This document shows positions 35,122-44,204 of a stretch of DNA of 64,000 nt, one piece after another. Numbering within the stretch: position 1 is the first letter of the stretch; each line of letters opens with the position of its first letter. Origin of the DNA: Paracoccus sp041927875 (GTDB lineage Bacteria > Pseudomonadota > Alphaproteobacteria > Rhodobacterales > Rhodobacteraceae); assembly GCF_041927875.1 (NCBI RefSeq), contig NZ_JBHFHN010000002.1; one strand, written 5' to 3'. The position numbers and the translations under genes were made by a program. The notes beneath the pieces were generated by a model. The model worked only from the letters and a program-made list of their open reading frames with translations, searched no databases and was not told the origin of the DNA.

Positions 35122-35673
35122 TCAGGCTGGCCGCAGAGCGCGGACGCGGGCGCAAAGATCGTCCATCTGCGGATCGGCCAGCCCCAGATCGCCCAAATGC
35201 GCGGCGGTGTTATACAGATAATCCGCATTCGGCCCACGCCCGCCGACCGCCTGGGCAATGATCCGCGCCTGATCGTCCAGGGGCAGCCCACCCTGATATT
35301 GTTCATGTGCCGGATCAATGACATAGGTCACCGCCGTCAGCCGTCGCCCATCGGCCAGATCGACCGGCAGCCAGCGTTCCAGATAGGCCGAGGTCACCAG
35401 TTCGCGCGCCCTCAGCGCCTCCAGAATGCCATCGGCCTGATCCTTGGGCGCGCGAAAGGCCACGCCGTCGCAGACCGCCGCCCGGTCGGCATCCAGCGCC
35501 AGCACCAGCCCCGGCGCGTCGGGCCTGCCGCGATGCACCCAGGACGACAGGCAAAACGACCGCCGCCAGCCCGATAGCCGCGCCAGCACCCGCTCTGCCG
35601 GGTCAAAACCCGGATCCCAGATCAGCGAGCCATAGCCGAAGATCCACAGATCGCCATCCGGTCGCAGCGTCAT
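35122..35673 (-). CDS. ChaC-like gamma-glutamylcyclotransferase
   Basis: 183 residues from ATG 35673. The signature FGYGSLIWDPGF near residue 12, RSFCLSSWVHRGRPDAPGL and DGVAFRAPKD fit the ChaC family, which splits glutathione to 5-oxoproline and Cys-Gly. The frame continues far upstream but without protein character. Divergent from the DUF2125 gene. Confidence 0.92.
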   Translation of the reverse strand: MTLRPDGDLWIFGYGSLIWDPGFDPAERVLARLSGWRRSFCLSSWVHRGRPDAPGLVLALDADRAAVCDGVAFRAPKDQADGILEALRARELVTSAYLERWLPVDLADGRRLTAVTYVIDPAHEQYQGGLPLDDQARIIAQAVGGRGPNADYLYNTAAHLGDLGLADPQMDDLCARVRALRPA

Positions 35674-35766
35674 GATCGCACCCCTCGTCACCTTTGGACT
35701 GTCACTGGCAGCCCTACCCCGGCCTGTGTAAAAGGGGCGGCATCCAAGGAAAAGCTGGAAACGCCC

Positions 35767-36774
35767 ATGCGACTGTTGCGCCGATTGACGATCCTGATCA
35801 GCCTGCTGGCGGTGCTGGCCGCCGGGCTGTGGCTGGCGGCGGCGACGCTGGCCGAACGCGGTCTGCGGGCCGCCCTGACCGCGCCGGACAGCGTGCTGAG
35901 TGCGGCGGACGTGCAGGGCACTGGCTTTCCCGGCCCGCTGCACCTGCGGCTGGATCGCCCCGTTCTGACCGATCCGAATGGCACCTGGGTCTGGACGGCG
36001 CCCACGGCGGACGTCTCGGTCAGCCTGCCCGCACGGGCGCGGCTGAATCTGCCGCGCGATCAGGTGATCATGCTCGGCGGCGCCGCGATCCCGCTGCGGG
36101 CCGAAGCGATGCGCGCCGATCTGACCCTGGCCCCACGCCCCGACCTGCGGCTGCGCCGCGTCGCGCTGCATGGGCAGGCGATCCGGCTGGGCGGGGCCGA
36201 TCAGCCACTGGCGCAGGCGGCCCAGATCGACGCGGACCTGACCCAGGGCCGGGGCGAGCCCGTCTCTGATCTGACGCTGGCCTTGCGCGATGTCACCCTG
36301 CCCCCGGCGCTGACGGCGCTGCTGCCGGATGCCAGCCTGCCCGCGGCGGTGTCCTCGCTGGATGGCGTGGCGCGGCTGCATCTGGACCGGCCGCTTGACC
36401 GGCAGGCGGGCAATGGCGCGCCGCTGCGGCTGATGGCCGTCGAACTGATGGCGGCGCGGCTGGAATGGGGTCCGCTAAGCGTCAGCGCCGAAGGGCGGAT
36501 CGCCGCCGACGCCCAGGGCCAGGCCGAGGGCCGGGTGATGCTGCGCCTGACCGGCTGGCGGGCGCTGCTGCCGTTGCTCAGCGCCAGCGGCGCGGTGCGC
36601 CCGCAGCTTTTGCCGACCGTCGAAAACGCCCTGACCCGGCTTGAGACGACGCCGCCCGAGGGCGGCCCGCCGCGCCTTGATCTGCCGCTGATCTTGGCCA
36701 ATGGCCGCGCCAGCCTTGGCCCGCTGCCGCTGGGACCGGCCCCGCAGTTCTGGGTTGCGGGTCACTTGCAGTAA
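35767..36774 (+). CDS. DUF2125 family membrane-anchored protein
   Basis: 335 residues with an N-terminal membrane helix (LTILISLLAVLAAGLWLAAATL) and a long beta-rich periplasmic part, as in the alphaproteobacterial DUF2125 family. Function unknown. The 3' end overlaps the convergent extensin-like gene by 13 bases. Confidence 0.85.
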   Translation: MRLLRRLTILISLLAVLAAGLWLAAATLAERGLRAALTAPDSVLSAADVQGTGFPGPLHLRLDRPVLTDPNGTWVWTAPTADVSVSLPARARLNLPRDQVIMLGGAAIPLRAEAMRADLTLAPRPDLRLRRVALHGQAIRLGGADQPLAQAAQIDADLTQGRGEPVSDLTLALRDVTLPPALTALLPDASLPAAVSSLDGVARLHLDRPLDRQAGNGAPLRLMAVELMAARLEWGPLSVSAEGRIAADAQGQAEGRVMLRLTGWRALLPLLSASGAVRPQLLPTVENALTRLETTPPEGGPPRLDLPLILANGRASLGPLPLGPAPQFWVAGHLQ

Positions 36775-37376
36775 GGCCCGCTGCGATATTGCGCAACGTC
36801 GAAATGCAGATGGTCGTGGTGATAGGCATCCGAACCTGGCCCCAGCACCGTGCCGAAGGTGCCGCAGGCGCCGCCGCGCATCTGCTTCAACACCCGCGCC
36901 GCGCGCCCGAAAAAGCCCCAGTCGCCTTCCACCGTGACGCGGGTGCCGTCGCCGGTGACAAAGCCGGAAATGTCGATGGCCTTGCCCAGCCCATGTTCCG
37001 ACATCCGCGCCCCCGCCTGCCGGTTGCGCCCCCGGCAGGCGTAGGAGGCCGCGACCGTCAGCTCTGCCAGCCCACCCCGGCTGCCGCCCACGGCGGGGAT
37101 CGCGGTGTCGACGGCCCATTGCTCCAGCGCGCGGACGGTCTGGCAATCCAGCGTGGCGGGCTGCGACAGGCGCACCCCCGCGACCGAGGTGATGCGCACC
37201 GGGTTGGCGATCCCACAGGCCCCCTGCTGGATCGGGGCGATGCGTTCACCGATCACGCTGCGGGTGCCGCAGATGCCATTGCCGATCGCCGGCGCGCCGG
37301 TGCCGACATGCCGCCCGCCAAAGCCGCAGGCCCCAATCGCCGCCAGCATCCCTGCCAGAAACCAGATCTTGCGCAT
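36762..37376 (-). CDS. Extensin-like C-terminal domain protein
   Basis: 204 residues. The N-terminus (MRKIWFLAGMLAAIGACG) is a signal peptide with a possible lipobox (IGAC). The extensin-like C-terminal domain carries ACGIANPVRI, CQTVRALEQWAVDTAIP, ARMSEHGLGKAIDISGF and DHLHFDVA, a His/Asp pattern like zinc peptidases of the DacC/VanY type, so peptidoglycan cleavage is plausible. It starts one base after the tyrA stop. Confidence 0.9.
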   Translation of the reverse strand: MRKIWFLAGMLAAIGACGFGGRHVGTGAPAIGNGICGTRSVIGERIAPIQQGACGIANPVRITSVAGVRLSQPATLDCQTVRALEQWAVDTAIPAVGGSRGGLAELTVAASYACRGRNRQAGARMSEHGLGKAIDISGFVTGDGTRVTVEGDWGFFGRAARVLKQMRGGACGTFGTVLGPGSDAYHHDHLHFDVAQYRSGPYCK

Positions 37377-37377
37377 G

Positions 37378-38316
37378 TCAGTCCTTTTCCGCCGTTTGCC
37401 CGGCCTTGCCCGACCGGCCAAAATCTGGCGCGGCGGTATCCTGCCCGGCTTCGATGATGCCACGGCGGATGGCGCGGGTGCGCGTGAAATAATCGTGAAG
37501 ATGCGAACCATCGCCCATGCGGATGGCCCGCTGAAGCACGAACAGCTCCTCGGTAAAGCGGCCGAGGATGTCCAGCACCGCATCCTTGTTGGTCATGAAC
37601 ACGTCGCGCCACATCACCGGGTCGCTGGCGGCGATCCGGGTGAAGTCGCGGAAACCGGCGGCCGAGAACTTGATGACCTCGGATTCGGTGACCCGGCGCA
37701 GATGGTCGGCCACGCCGACCATCGTATAGGCGATCAGGTGCGGCACATGGCTGGTGACCGACAGCACCAGATCGTGATGGTCGGCCTCCATCGTTTCGAC
37801 ATGCGCGCCCATGCCTGCAATCAGCCGGGTCAGCCGGTCGACCTCGAGTTGCGGCACCTCGGGGGTCGGGGTCAGCAGCCACCAGCGGTTGACGAACAGC
37901 GTGGCAAACCCGGCGCGCGGCCCGGAATGTTCGGTCCCCGCCAAAGGGTGACCGGGGATGAAATGCACGCCCTGCGGCACATGCGGGCCGACCGCCTCGA
38001 TCACCGCCTGCTTGACCGAACCGACATCGGTGATGACCGCGCCCGGTTTCAGATGCGGGGCGATCTCGGCCATGACGTCGCCCATCGCCCCGACCGGCAC
38101 CGCCAGCACCACAAGATCGGCCCCGGCGACAGCCTCGGCGGCGGTGTCGAGCACATCGCACAGGTCGATCTCGCGCGCGGTGGCGCGGGTCTCGGGGCTG
38201 CGCGCATAGCCGGTGATGGCGCGCGCAAGCCCCCGGTCGCGCATCGCATGGGCCATTGACCCAGCGATCAGGCCAAGGCCGATCAGCGCCACCCGGTCAT
38301 AGATCGGCGCCGTCAT
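37378..38316 (-). CDS. tyrA: Prephenate/arogenate dehydrogenase
   Basis: 312 residues; NAD(P)-dependent step of tyrosine synthesis. Rossmann motif VALIGLGLIAGSMA at the N-terminus, LVVLAVPVGAM, TDVGSVKQAV and HPLAGTEHSGP are typical. ATG 38316 overlaps the hisC stop by 4 bases, giving the hisC-tyrA pairing common in alphaproteobacteria. Confidence 0.95.
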   Translation of the reverse strand: MTAPIYDRVALIGLGLIAGSMAHAMRDRGLARAITGYARSPETRATAREIDLCDVLDTAAEAVAGADLVVLAVPVGAMGDVMAEIAPHLKPGAVITDVGSVKQAVIEAVGPHVPQGVHFIPGHPLAGTEHSGPRAGFATLFVNRWWLLTPTPEVPQLEVDRLTRLIAGMGAHVETMEADHHDLVLSVTSHVPHLIAYTMVGVADHLRRVTESEVIKFSAAGFRDFTRIAASDPVMWRDVFMTNKDAVLDILGRFTEELFVLQRAIRMGDGSHLHDYFTRTRAIRRGIIEAGQDTAAPDFGRSGKAGQTAEKD

Positions 38317-39413
38317 CGCGCACCGGCCTTGAACTGGCCGATGGCATGGGCGACGCGGCGGCAACTGGCCTCATCACCGATGGTGATGCGCAGGCAGTTG
38401 GGCAGGTTGTAACCCGCCACCCGCCGCACGATCAGCCCTTCGGATTTCAGGTATTCGTCGCAGGCCACCGCCTCTTTCACATCGGCAAAGCGCGCCAGGA
38501 TGAAGTTCGCGCATGAGGTATCCGAGGGCACGCCCTTTTCCGCCAAAGCCTCGGCCAGCCAGGCACGCATCCGGGCATTGTCGGCGCGGCAGCGGGCGAC
38601 GTAATCCTGATCCCGGACGGCAGCCTCGGCGGTGTCCAGCGCGGCATTGGACAGGTTGAACGGACCGCGAATGCGGTTCAGCACGTCAATGATCGCGCGC
38701 GGGCCATAGCCCCAGCCGACCCGCAATCCGCCCAGACCATAGATCTTGGAAAACGTCCGCGTCATCACCACGTTCGGCAGCCGCGTGGCCAGATCGGCAC
38801 CGCCATCATAGCCTTCGACATATTCCGCATAGGCGCCGTCGATCACCAGAATGGCCTGCGGCGGCAGGCCCTCGGCCAGCCGCGCCATCTCGGCGGCGCA
38901 GATCATCGTGCCGGTCGGGTTGTTGGGATTGGCGATGAACACCAGCCGCGTGCGATCCGTCGCCGCCGCCAGCAGCGCATCGACATCGGTGGTGCGGTCG
39001 CGTTCGGCCACCTGCACCGGGGTCGCCCCGGCGGCATGGGCACTGACGCGATACATCAGAAAGCCGTGTTCGGTGAACAGCACCTCATCCCCCGGCCCGG
39101 CATAGGCCTGGCACAGAAAGTGGATGATCTCATCGCTGCCGACGCCGCAGATGATGCGGTCGGGATCAAGGCCATGCACCTCGCCGATGGCCTGACGCAG
39201 CCGCGCGTGATCGGTCGAGGGATAGCGATGCAGGCTGTGAACCGCGCGACCAAAGGCTTCGCGCGCGGCATCGCTGGCGCCAAAGGGGTTCTCGTTCGAC
39301 GACAGCTTGATTGCATCGCTGCGCCCCGCCACATGCGCCGCGCCACCCTGGTACAGCTCGATGTCAAGGATACCGGGCTGGGGGACGATCTCGGGACGGC
39401 TGGCTTCGTTCAT
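38313..39413 (-). CDS. hisC: Histidinol-phosphate/aromatic aminotransferase
   Basis: 366 residues, PLP enzyme for histidine synthesis that often also serves aromatic amino acids. Seen: KLSSNENPFG near residue 37, FIANPNNPTGTM, DGAYAEY and the PLP Lys in RTFSKIYGLGGLRVGW. ATG 39413 is preceded by GGAG at 8 bases. Coupled to tyrA, so use for tyrosine or phenylalanine transamination is likely. Confidence 0.95.
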   Translation of the reverse strand: MNEASRPEIVPQPGILDIELYQGGAAHVAGRSDAIKLSSNENPFGASDAAREAFGRAVHSLHRYPSTDHARLRQAIGEVHGLDPDRIICGVGSDEIIHFLCQAYAGPGDEVLFTEHGFLMYRVSAHAAGATPVQVAERDRTTDVDALLAAATDRTRLVFIANPNNPTGTMICAAEMARLAEGLPPQAILVIDGAYAEYVEGYDGGADLATRLPNVVMTRTFSKIYGLGGLRVGWGYGPRAIIDVLNRIRGPFNLSNAALDTAEAAVRDQDYVARCRADNARMRAWLAEALAEKGVPSDTSCANFILARFADVKEAVACDEYLKSEGLIVRRVAGYNLPNCLRITIGDEASCRRVAHAIGQFKAGAR

Positions 39414-39497
39414 GTCGGTCACTCCGCTGACCGGGCCGTTCTAGCGGGTCGGCCCGCCAAGCGAAAGGCCCGCCGTCGCCACCGGCGCGGCAATGAA

Positions 39498-39525
39498 AAA
39501 GGCCGCACCCTGCGGCGCGGCCTTT
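39498..39525 (-). terminator. Rho-independent terminator of rpsD
   Basis: AAAGGCCGC pairs with GCGGCCTTT (9 bp, 10-base loop), and on the minus strand the stem is followed by a run of five T. It begins 22 bases after the rpsD stop. This is the most canonical terminator in the window. Confidence 0.85.
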
Positions 39526-39546
39526 CCCGAAACGATGCGGCGAAGA

Positions 39547-40167
39547 TCAGTTCTTCGCGTAGTATTCGACGACCAGGTTCGGTTCCATCACCACCGCATA
39601 GGGCACGTCGCCCAGGGCCGGGGTGCGCACGAAGGTCGCGGTCATCTTGTTGTGGTCGACTTCCAGGTAATCCGGCACGTCACGCTCGGTCAGGGCGACG
39701 GCTTCCAGCACGATGGCCAGCTGGCGCGACTTGTCACGAACGGCGATCACGTCGCCTTCCTTGACGCGGTAGGAGGCGATGTTCACGCGCTGACCGTTCA
39801 CGGTGACATGGCCGTGGTTCACGAACTGGCGCGCGGCAAAGATGGTCGGCACGAACTTGGCGCGATAGACCACGGCGTCCAGACGACGCTCCAGCAGACC
39901 AACCAGCATCTCGCCGGTATCGCCGCGCAGACGCTCGGCCTCCGCATAGATGCGGCGGAACTGCTTTTCGGTCAGATCGCCGTAATAGCCCTTCAGCTTC
40001 TGCTTGGCGCGCAGCTGGGTGCCAAAGTCCGACAGCTTGTTCTTGCGGCGCTGGCCGTGCTGGCCGGGGCCGTATTCACGCTTGTTGACGGGCGACTTGC
40101 CGCGACCCCAGATGTTTTCGCCCATGCGGCGGTCGATTTTGTACTTGGCAGCGGTGCGTTTGGTCAT
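39547..40167 (-). CDS. rpsD: 30S ribosomal protein S4
   Basis: 206 residues; primary 16S rRNA binding protein and small-subunit assembly initiator. Seen: N-terminal MTKRTAAKYKIDRRMGENIWG, YGPGQHGQRRKNKLSDFG, and the S4 domain ERRLDAVVYRAKFVPTIFAARQFVNHGHVTVNG. The ribosome-binding site AAGGAG is strong. It is alone, away from the alpha operon, which is usual in this family. Confidence 0.98.
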   Translation of the reverse strand: MTKRTAAKYKIDRRMGENIWGRGKSPVNKREYGPGQHGQRRKNKLSDFGTQLRAKQKLKGYYGDLTEKQFRRIYAEAERLRGDTGEMLVGLLERRLDAVVYRAKFVPTIFAARQFVNHGHVTVNGQRVNIASYRVKEGDVIAVRDKSRQLAIVLEAVALTERDVPDYLEVDHNKMTATFVRTPALGDVPYAVVMEPNLVVEYYAKN

Positions 40168-40310
40168 CGCTGATCTCCTTCTGACGATGTGAAGGGCGTT
40201 GTCCTTTCCCCGGATGGGGCGACAGGCTTCCCCTTGCGGGGTCCACCAACACCAATGGAAGCCGCGCTTATAGCCAGCGGGGGACCAGAGTCAACACCGC
40301 CCCCCTTGCT

Positions 40311-40382
40311 TCTTGGCCCAAATATCCGCGGGCGCGCGGCTTGGCTGCGCCAAGGCGCAATGGGGGCAGCCAGCCGCCCCCA
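40311..40382. repeat. Dispersed intergenic element, copy 1
   Basis: Contains GGCCCAAATA followed by CGCGGGCGCGCGG and then GGGGGC-AGCCAGCC-GCCCCC, a hairpin. The same two blocks in the same order occur at 61774-61815. It lies just past the 3' end of the ubiK-like gene and may end its transcript. Confidence 0.5.
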
Positions 40383-40395
40383 ACGACGGCCCGGA

Positions 40396-40695
40396 TCAGG
40401 CCTTGTCGTCGGCCTTCGCAGCCTTCTTGCGCGCGGGCTTGGCGGCGGCGGTGGCTCCACCTGCCTCAAGCACGGCGATGCGCGCCAACAAGGCGGCGTT
40501 TTCCTCGCGCGCTTTCACGGCCATTTCGCGCACCGCGTCGAACTCGTCACGGGTGACAAGATTGCGTTCGGCCAGCCAGCGGTCGAACCAGCCCTTGACG
40601 GCGTTACCGGCCTCGTCGCGGGCGCCCTGGGCCACGCCCATGGCATTGGTCATCAGCTTGGACATGTCGTCGAAAAACTTGTTCGGGGTCTGCAT
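40396..40695 (-). CDS. UbiK-like accessory factor (BMFP/YqiC family)
   Basis: 99 residues from ATG 40695 (MQTPNKFFDDMSKLMTNA). Amphipathic N-terminus, the conserved LVTRDEFDAVREMAVKAREENAALLARI coiled coil and a Lys/Ala-rich tail define the family, which assists ubiquinone synthesis and binds membranes. The position opposite lgt is inferred to be coincidental. Confidence 0.88.
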   Translation of the reverse strand: MQTPNKFFDDMSKLMTNAMGVAQGARDEAGNAVKGWFDRWLAERNLVTRDEFDAVREMAVKAREENAALLARIAVLEAGGATAAAKPARKKAAKADDKA

Positions 40696-40853
40696 CGCGG
40701 CTTCCTTGATGGTTCGGGTCACGCCCGCCTGTGGCCAGACTGACCCATCACTTTCGCCCTATATGGGCGCCCCGCCCCACCCCTGCAAGGTTGACTTCGC
40801 GCCCCACCCGCGCCATCCCGCAAGCGCACATCCCGCCCTGACAGGACCGTCCG

Positions 40854-41774
40854 ATGATCGCCGCCCTTGCCCAAGCCAGCACCGTCACCGCCGCCGGCAT
40901 CGCCTTTCCCGACATCCGCCCCGAGATCTTCACCCTGCCCATCGCGGGGTTCGAGTTCTCGCTGCGGTGGTATGCCCTGGCCTATATCGCCGGGCTGTTG
41001 CTGGGCTGGTGGATCATCACCACGCTGATGCGCCGCCCGGCCCTGTGGGGCGGTCGTGCGCCGATGACCCCGGCGCAGGTCGAGGAATTGCTGACCGCCG
41101 TGGTGCTGGGCGTGGTGATCGGCGGGCGGCTGGGCTTCGTGCTGTTCTACAACCGCGATTATTACCTGGCGAACCCGCTGGACATCGTGAAGGTGTGGCA
41201 GGGCGGCATGTCCTTTCACGGCGGTTTCCTGGGCGTCGTGCTGGCGGCGTTCTGGTTCGCCGGGCGGCACGGCATCGACCGGCTGCGGCTGGCCGACGCA
41301 CTTGCCGTCGCCACCCCGGCGGGGCTGTTCTTCGGCCGCATCGCCAATTTCATCAACGCGGAACTGTGGGGACGCCCCACCACCAGCCCCTTCGGCGTGA
41401 TCTTCCCCGGCGAGGCCGCGCAATTCTGCCCCGGCTTTCCCAGCCCCTGCGCCCGCCACCCCAGCCAACTCTATGAGGCCGGGCTTGAGGGGCTGGCGCT
41501 TGGCCTTGTGATCTGGATCCTGGTGCGGGCGGGCGCGCTGATGCGCCCCGGCCTGATCCTGGGCACCTTCCTGACCGGCTACGGCCTTGCCCGCTTCGTG
41601 GTCGAGTTCGTGCGCCAGGCCGATGCGCAGTTCATCACCCCTGACAACCCGTTGGGGCATGTGCTGGACGTTGCGGGCTTCGGCCTGTCCATGGGGCAAT
41701 TGCTGTCGCTGCCGATGATCGTGCTGGGGCTGTGGTTCATCGCCACCGCCCCCCGCCGGCCACTGACGGCCTGA
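40854..41774 (+). CDS. lgt: Prolipoprotein diacylglyceryl transferase
   Basis: 306 residues, about seven membrane helices; transfers diacylglycerol to lipobox Cys of prolipoproteins in the inner membrane. Signature: GGRLGFVLFYNRDYY, MSFHGGFLGV, RIANFINAELWGRPT and HPSQLYEAGLEG. First gene of a unit with MidA-like and pgeF. Confidence 0.97.
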   Translation: MIAALAQASTVTAAGIAFPDIRPEIFTLPIAGFEFSLRWYALAYIAGLLLGWWIITTLMRRPALWGGRAPMTPAQVEELLTAVVLGVVIGGRLGFVLFYNRDYYLANPLDIVKVWQGGMSFHGGFLGVVLAAFWFAGRHGIDRLRLADALAVATPAGLFFGRIANFINAELWGRPTTSPFGVIFPGEAAQFCPGFPSPCARHPSQLYEAGLEGLALGLVIWILVRAGALMRPGLILGTFLTGYGLARFVVEFVRQADAQFITPDNPLGHVLDVAGFGLSMGQLLSLPMIVLGLWFIATAPRRPLTA

Positions 41775-41780
41775 CGCAGG

Positions 41781-42866
41781 ATGACGCCGCTCGCCCGCCT
41801 GCTGGCCGACCGCATCCGGGCCGAGGGGCCGCTGAGCCTTGCCGATTACATGGCCGATTGCCTGCTGCATCCCAAGCACGGCTATTACGCGACACGCGAT
41901 CCCTTTGGCCGGGCGGGCGATTTCATCACCGCGCCGGAAATCAGCCAGATGTTCGGCGAATTGGTGGGGCTGGCGCTTGCCCAGGCCTGGCTGGATGCCG
42001 GATCGCCCCACCCGTTCCTGCTGGTCGAGATCGGGCCGGGGCGTGGGACGCTGATGGCCGACGCCTGGCGCGCCACCCGTGCGGTGCCGGGCTTTCACGC
42101 CGCCGCCCGGCTGTGGCTGATCGAGGCATCGCCGCATCTGCGCGGGGTGCAGGCGCGAGCCCTGTCCGGTGTCGCGGTCGATTGGGCCGAGGCGCTGGAC
42201 GAGCTGCCCGAAGCTGGCCCCCTGTTCCTGATCGGAAATGAGTTTCTGGACGCCCTGCCCATCCGCCAGTTCACCCGGCAAGGCGCGGGCTGGGCGGAAA
42301 CCCGTGTCGGACTGACCGCCGATGGCACCGCCCTGACCCTTGGCCGCGCCGCGCCGCAGCCGGTCGCGGCGCTCGATCACCGGCTGGACGACACCCGCCC
42401 CGGCCAGATCGTCGAGATCTGTCCGGCAGCCGAGGCCGCCGCCGCCACCATCGCCGCCCGCATCGCCGCGCAGGGCGGGCTGGCGCTGCTGATCGACTAT
42501 GGCGATGCGCAATCGCTGGGCGACACGTTTCAGGCGCTGCGCGGCCATCAGTCGGTCGATCCCCTGGCTGAACCGGGCCTTGCCGATCTGACCGCGCATG
42601 TGGCCTTTGAACCGCTGGCCCGCGCCGCCCGCGCCGCCGGGGCCGACGCGACCGGCCCCGTCCCGCAGGGGCTGTGGCTGGAACGGCTGGGCGTCACCGC
42701 CCGCGCCCAGGCCCTTGCCACAAGGCTGACCGGCACCGCCCGCGACAGCCACATCGCCGCCCATCGCCGCTTGACCCATCCGGGTGAAATGGGCCAGTTG
42801 TTCAAGGTGCTGGCGATCCACCGCCCCGGCATCATTCCGCCGGGCCTTGCAGGGGACATCCGATGA
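41781..42866 (+). CDS. SAM-dependent methyltransferase, MidA/NDUFAF7 family
   Basis: 361 residues. The family N-terminus (GPLSLADYMADCLLHPKHGYY, DFITAPEISQMFGELVG) and SAM site VEIGPGRGTLMADAWR are clear. Mitochondrial homologues methylate a complex I subunit Arg; a comparable role in respiratory complex I assembly is likely. Six bases after lgt and overlapping pgeF by 4 bases. Confidence 0.93.
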   Translation: MTPLARLLADRIRAEGPLSLADYMADCLLHPKHGYYATRDPFGRAGDFITAPEISQMFGELVGLALAQAWLDAGSPHPFLLVEIGPGRGTLMADAWRATRAVPGFHAAARLWLIEASPHLRGVQARALSGVAVDWAEALDELPEAGPLFLIGNEFLDALPIRQFTRQGAGWAETRVGLTADGTALTLGRAAPQPVAALDHRLDDTRPGQIVEICPAAEAAAATIAARIAAQGGLALLIDYGDAQSLGDTFQALRGHQSVDPLAEPGLADLTAHVAFEPLARAARAAGADATGPVPQGLWLERLGVTARAQALATRLTGTARDSHIAAHRRLTHPGEMGQLFKVLAIHRPGIIPPGLAGDIR

Positions 42867-43642
42867 TTCAGGTGCCGCTTGATGCGCTGACCTCTGCCCT
42901 TCTGGGCGACATCCCGCATGGGTTTTTCACCCGCAAGGGCGGCAATTCCTCGGGCGTGTTCGCGGGGCTGAACTGCGGGCATGGATCATCCGATCAAACC
43001 GACAGCGTGACGATGAACCGCGACCGGGTGGCGCAGGCGATGGGTGTCGCACCCGACCGGCTGATCGGCGTGCATCAGGTGCATTCCGCCGATGTCGTCA
43101 CCATCGACGCGGATTATCTGACCCATCCGCCCGCCGACAAGCCGCGCGCCGATGCGCTGGTGACCGCGCTGCCCGGTGTCGCGCTGTCTGTGCTGACCGC
43201 CGATTGCATGCCGGTGCTGTTTGCCGATCCGCAGGCCGGGGTGATCGGCGCGGCACATGCCGGTTGGCGCGGCGCGCTGGATGGCGTTCTGGACAACACC
43301 CTGACCGCGATGGAGGCCCTGGGCGCCGCCCGCCCCCGCATCCACGCCGTCGTCGGCCCCTGCATCAGCCAACGCGCCTATGAGGTGGCCGACGATTTCA
43401 TGGATCGTTTCCTGGCCGAAGACCCTGATTTCGCGCGGTTCTTTTCCGGCGGCCCCTCGGACCGGCCCTGGTTCGACCTGGCCGGTTTCGGCCTTGACCG
43501 GCTGCGCGCGGCGGGCGTGGGCCAGGCCGAATGGACGCGGCATTGCACCTATGGCGATGCCGACCAATTCTATTCCTACCGCCGCGCCACGCATCGCGGC
43601 GAACCCGATTACGGCCGCCTGATCTCGGCCATCCGCCTGTAG
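42863..43642 (+). CDS. pgeF: Peptidoglycan editing factor (polyphenol oxidase/laccase domain)
   Basis: 259 residues. Motifs: FFTRKGGNSSGVFAGLNCG, VHSADV, LTADCMPVLF, AAHAGWRGALDG and GPCISQRAYEV, the Cys/His zinc or copper site of the YlmD/YfiH family. In E. coli this family removes wrongly inserted Ser from peptidoglycan precursors. ATGA overlap with the MidA-like gene. Confidence 0.93.
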   Translation: MIQVPLDALTSALLGDIPHGFFTRKGGNSSGVFAGLNCGHGSSDQTDSVTMNRDRVAQAMGVAPDRLIGVHQVHSADVVTIDADYLTHPPADKPRADALVTALPGVALSVLTADCMPVLFADPQAGVIGAAHAGWRGALDGVLDNTLTAMEALGAARPRIHAVVGPCISQRAYEVADDFMDRFLAEDPDFARFFSGGPSDRPWFDLAGFGLDRLRAAGVGQAEWTRHCTYGDADQFYSYRRATHRGEPDYGRLISAIRL

Positions 43643-43652
43643 AAAGGGTCCG

Positions 43653-44204
43653 ATGTTTTCCGTCTGCATCTATTGCGGTGCCCGCGACGGCACCAACCCC
43701 GCCCATGCGGAAGCTGCCGAGGCGACCGGCCGGATGCTGGCCGACAACGGCTGGCGGCTGGTCTACGGGGCGGGCGATGTCGGGCTGATGGGCCGCGTGG
43801 CGCGCGCCGCCATGGCCGCGGGCGGCACGACCTTTGGCGTGATCCCCGAACATCTGATGGCGTGGGAGGTCGGCAAGCGCGACCTGACCACCCTTGTCGT
43901 GACCGAGACCATGCACGAACGCAAGAAGGTCATGTTCAAGAATGCCGATGCGGTGGTGGTGCTGCCGGGCGGCGCCGGATCGCTGGACGAATTGTTCGAG
44001 GTGCTGACCTGGCGCCAGCTTCGCCTGCATGACAAGCCGGTGTTCCTGCTGAATGTCGCGGGCTATTGGAACCCGCTGATCGCGCTGATTGACCACACGA
44101 TCGCCCAGGGCTTCGCCGGGGCGGATCTGCGCGACTATTTCACCGCCGTGGATGACGTGCCGACTCTTGCCGCCGCGTTGCGCGCCGCACGCACCCCGGC
44201 CTGA
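43653..44204 (+). CDS. LOG family nucleoside-monophosphate phosphoribohydrolase
   Basis: 183 residues. The LOG motif appears as LPGGAGSLDELFEVLTW (PGGxGTxxE with Ser for Thr), with YGAGDVGLMG and MHERKKVM upstream. The family hydrolyses cytokinin-riboside or other nucleoside monophosphates to base and ribose phosphate. Follows pgeF by 10 bases. Its last 70 bases overlap the convergent rarD 3' end. Confidence 0.92.
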   Translation: MFSVCIYCGARDGTNPAHAEAAEATGRMLADNGWRLVYGAGDVGLMGRVARAAMAAGGTTFGVIPEHLMAWEVGKRDLTTLVVTETMHERKKVMFKNADAVVVLPGGAGSLDELFEVLTWRQLRLHDKPVFLLNVAGYWNPLIALIDHTIAQGFAGADLRDYFTAVDDVPTLAAALRAARTPA

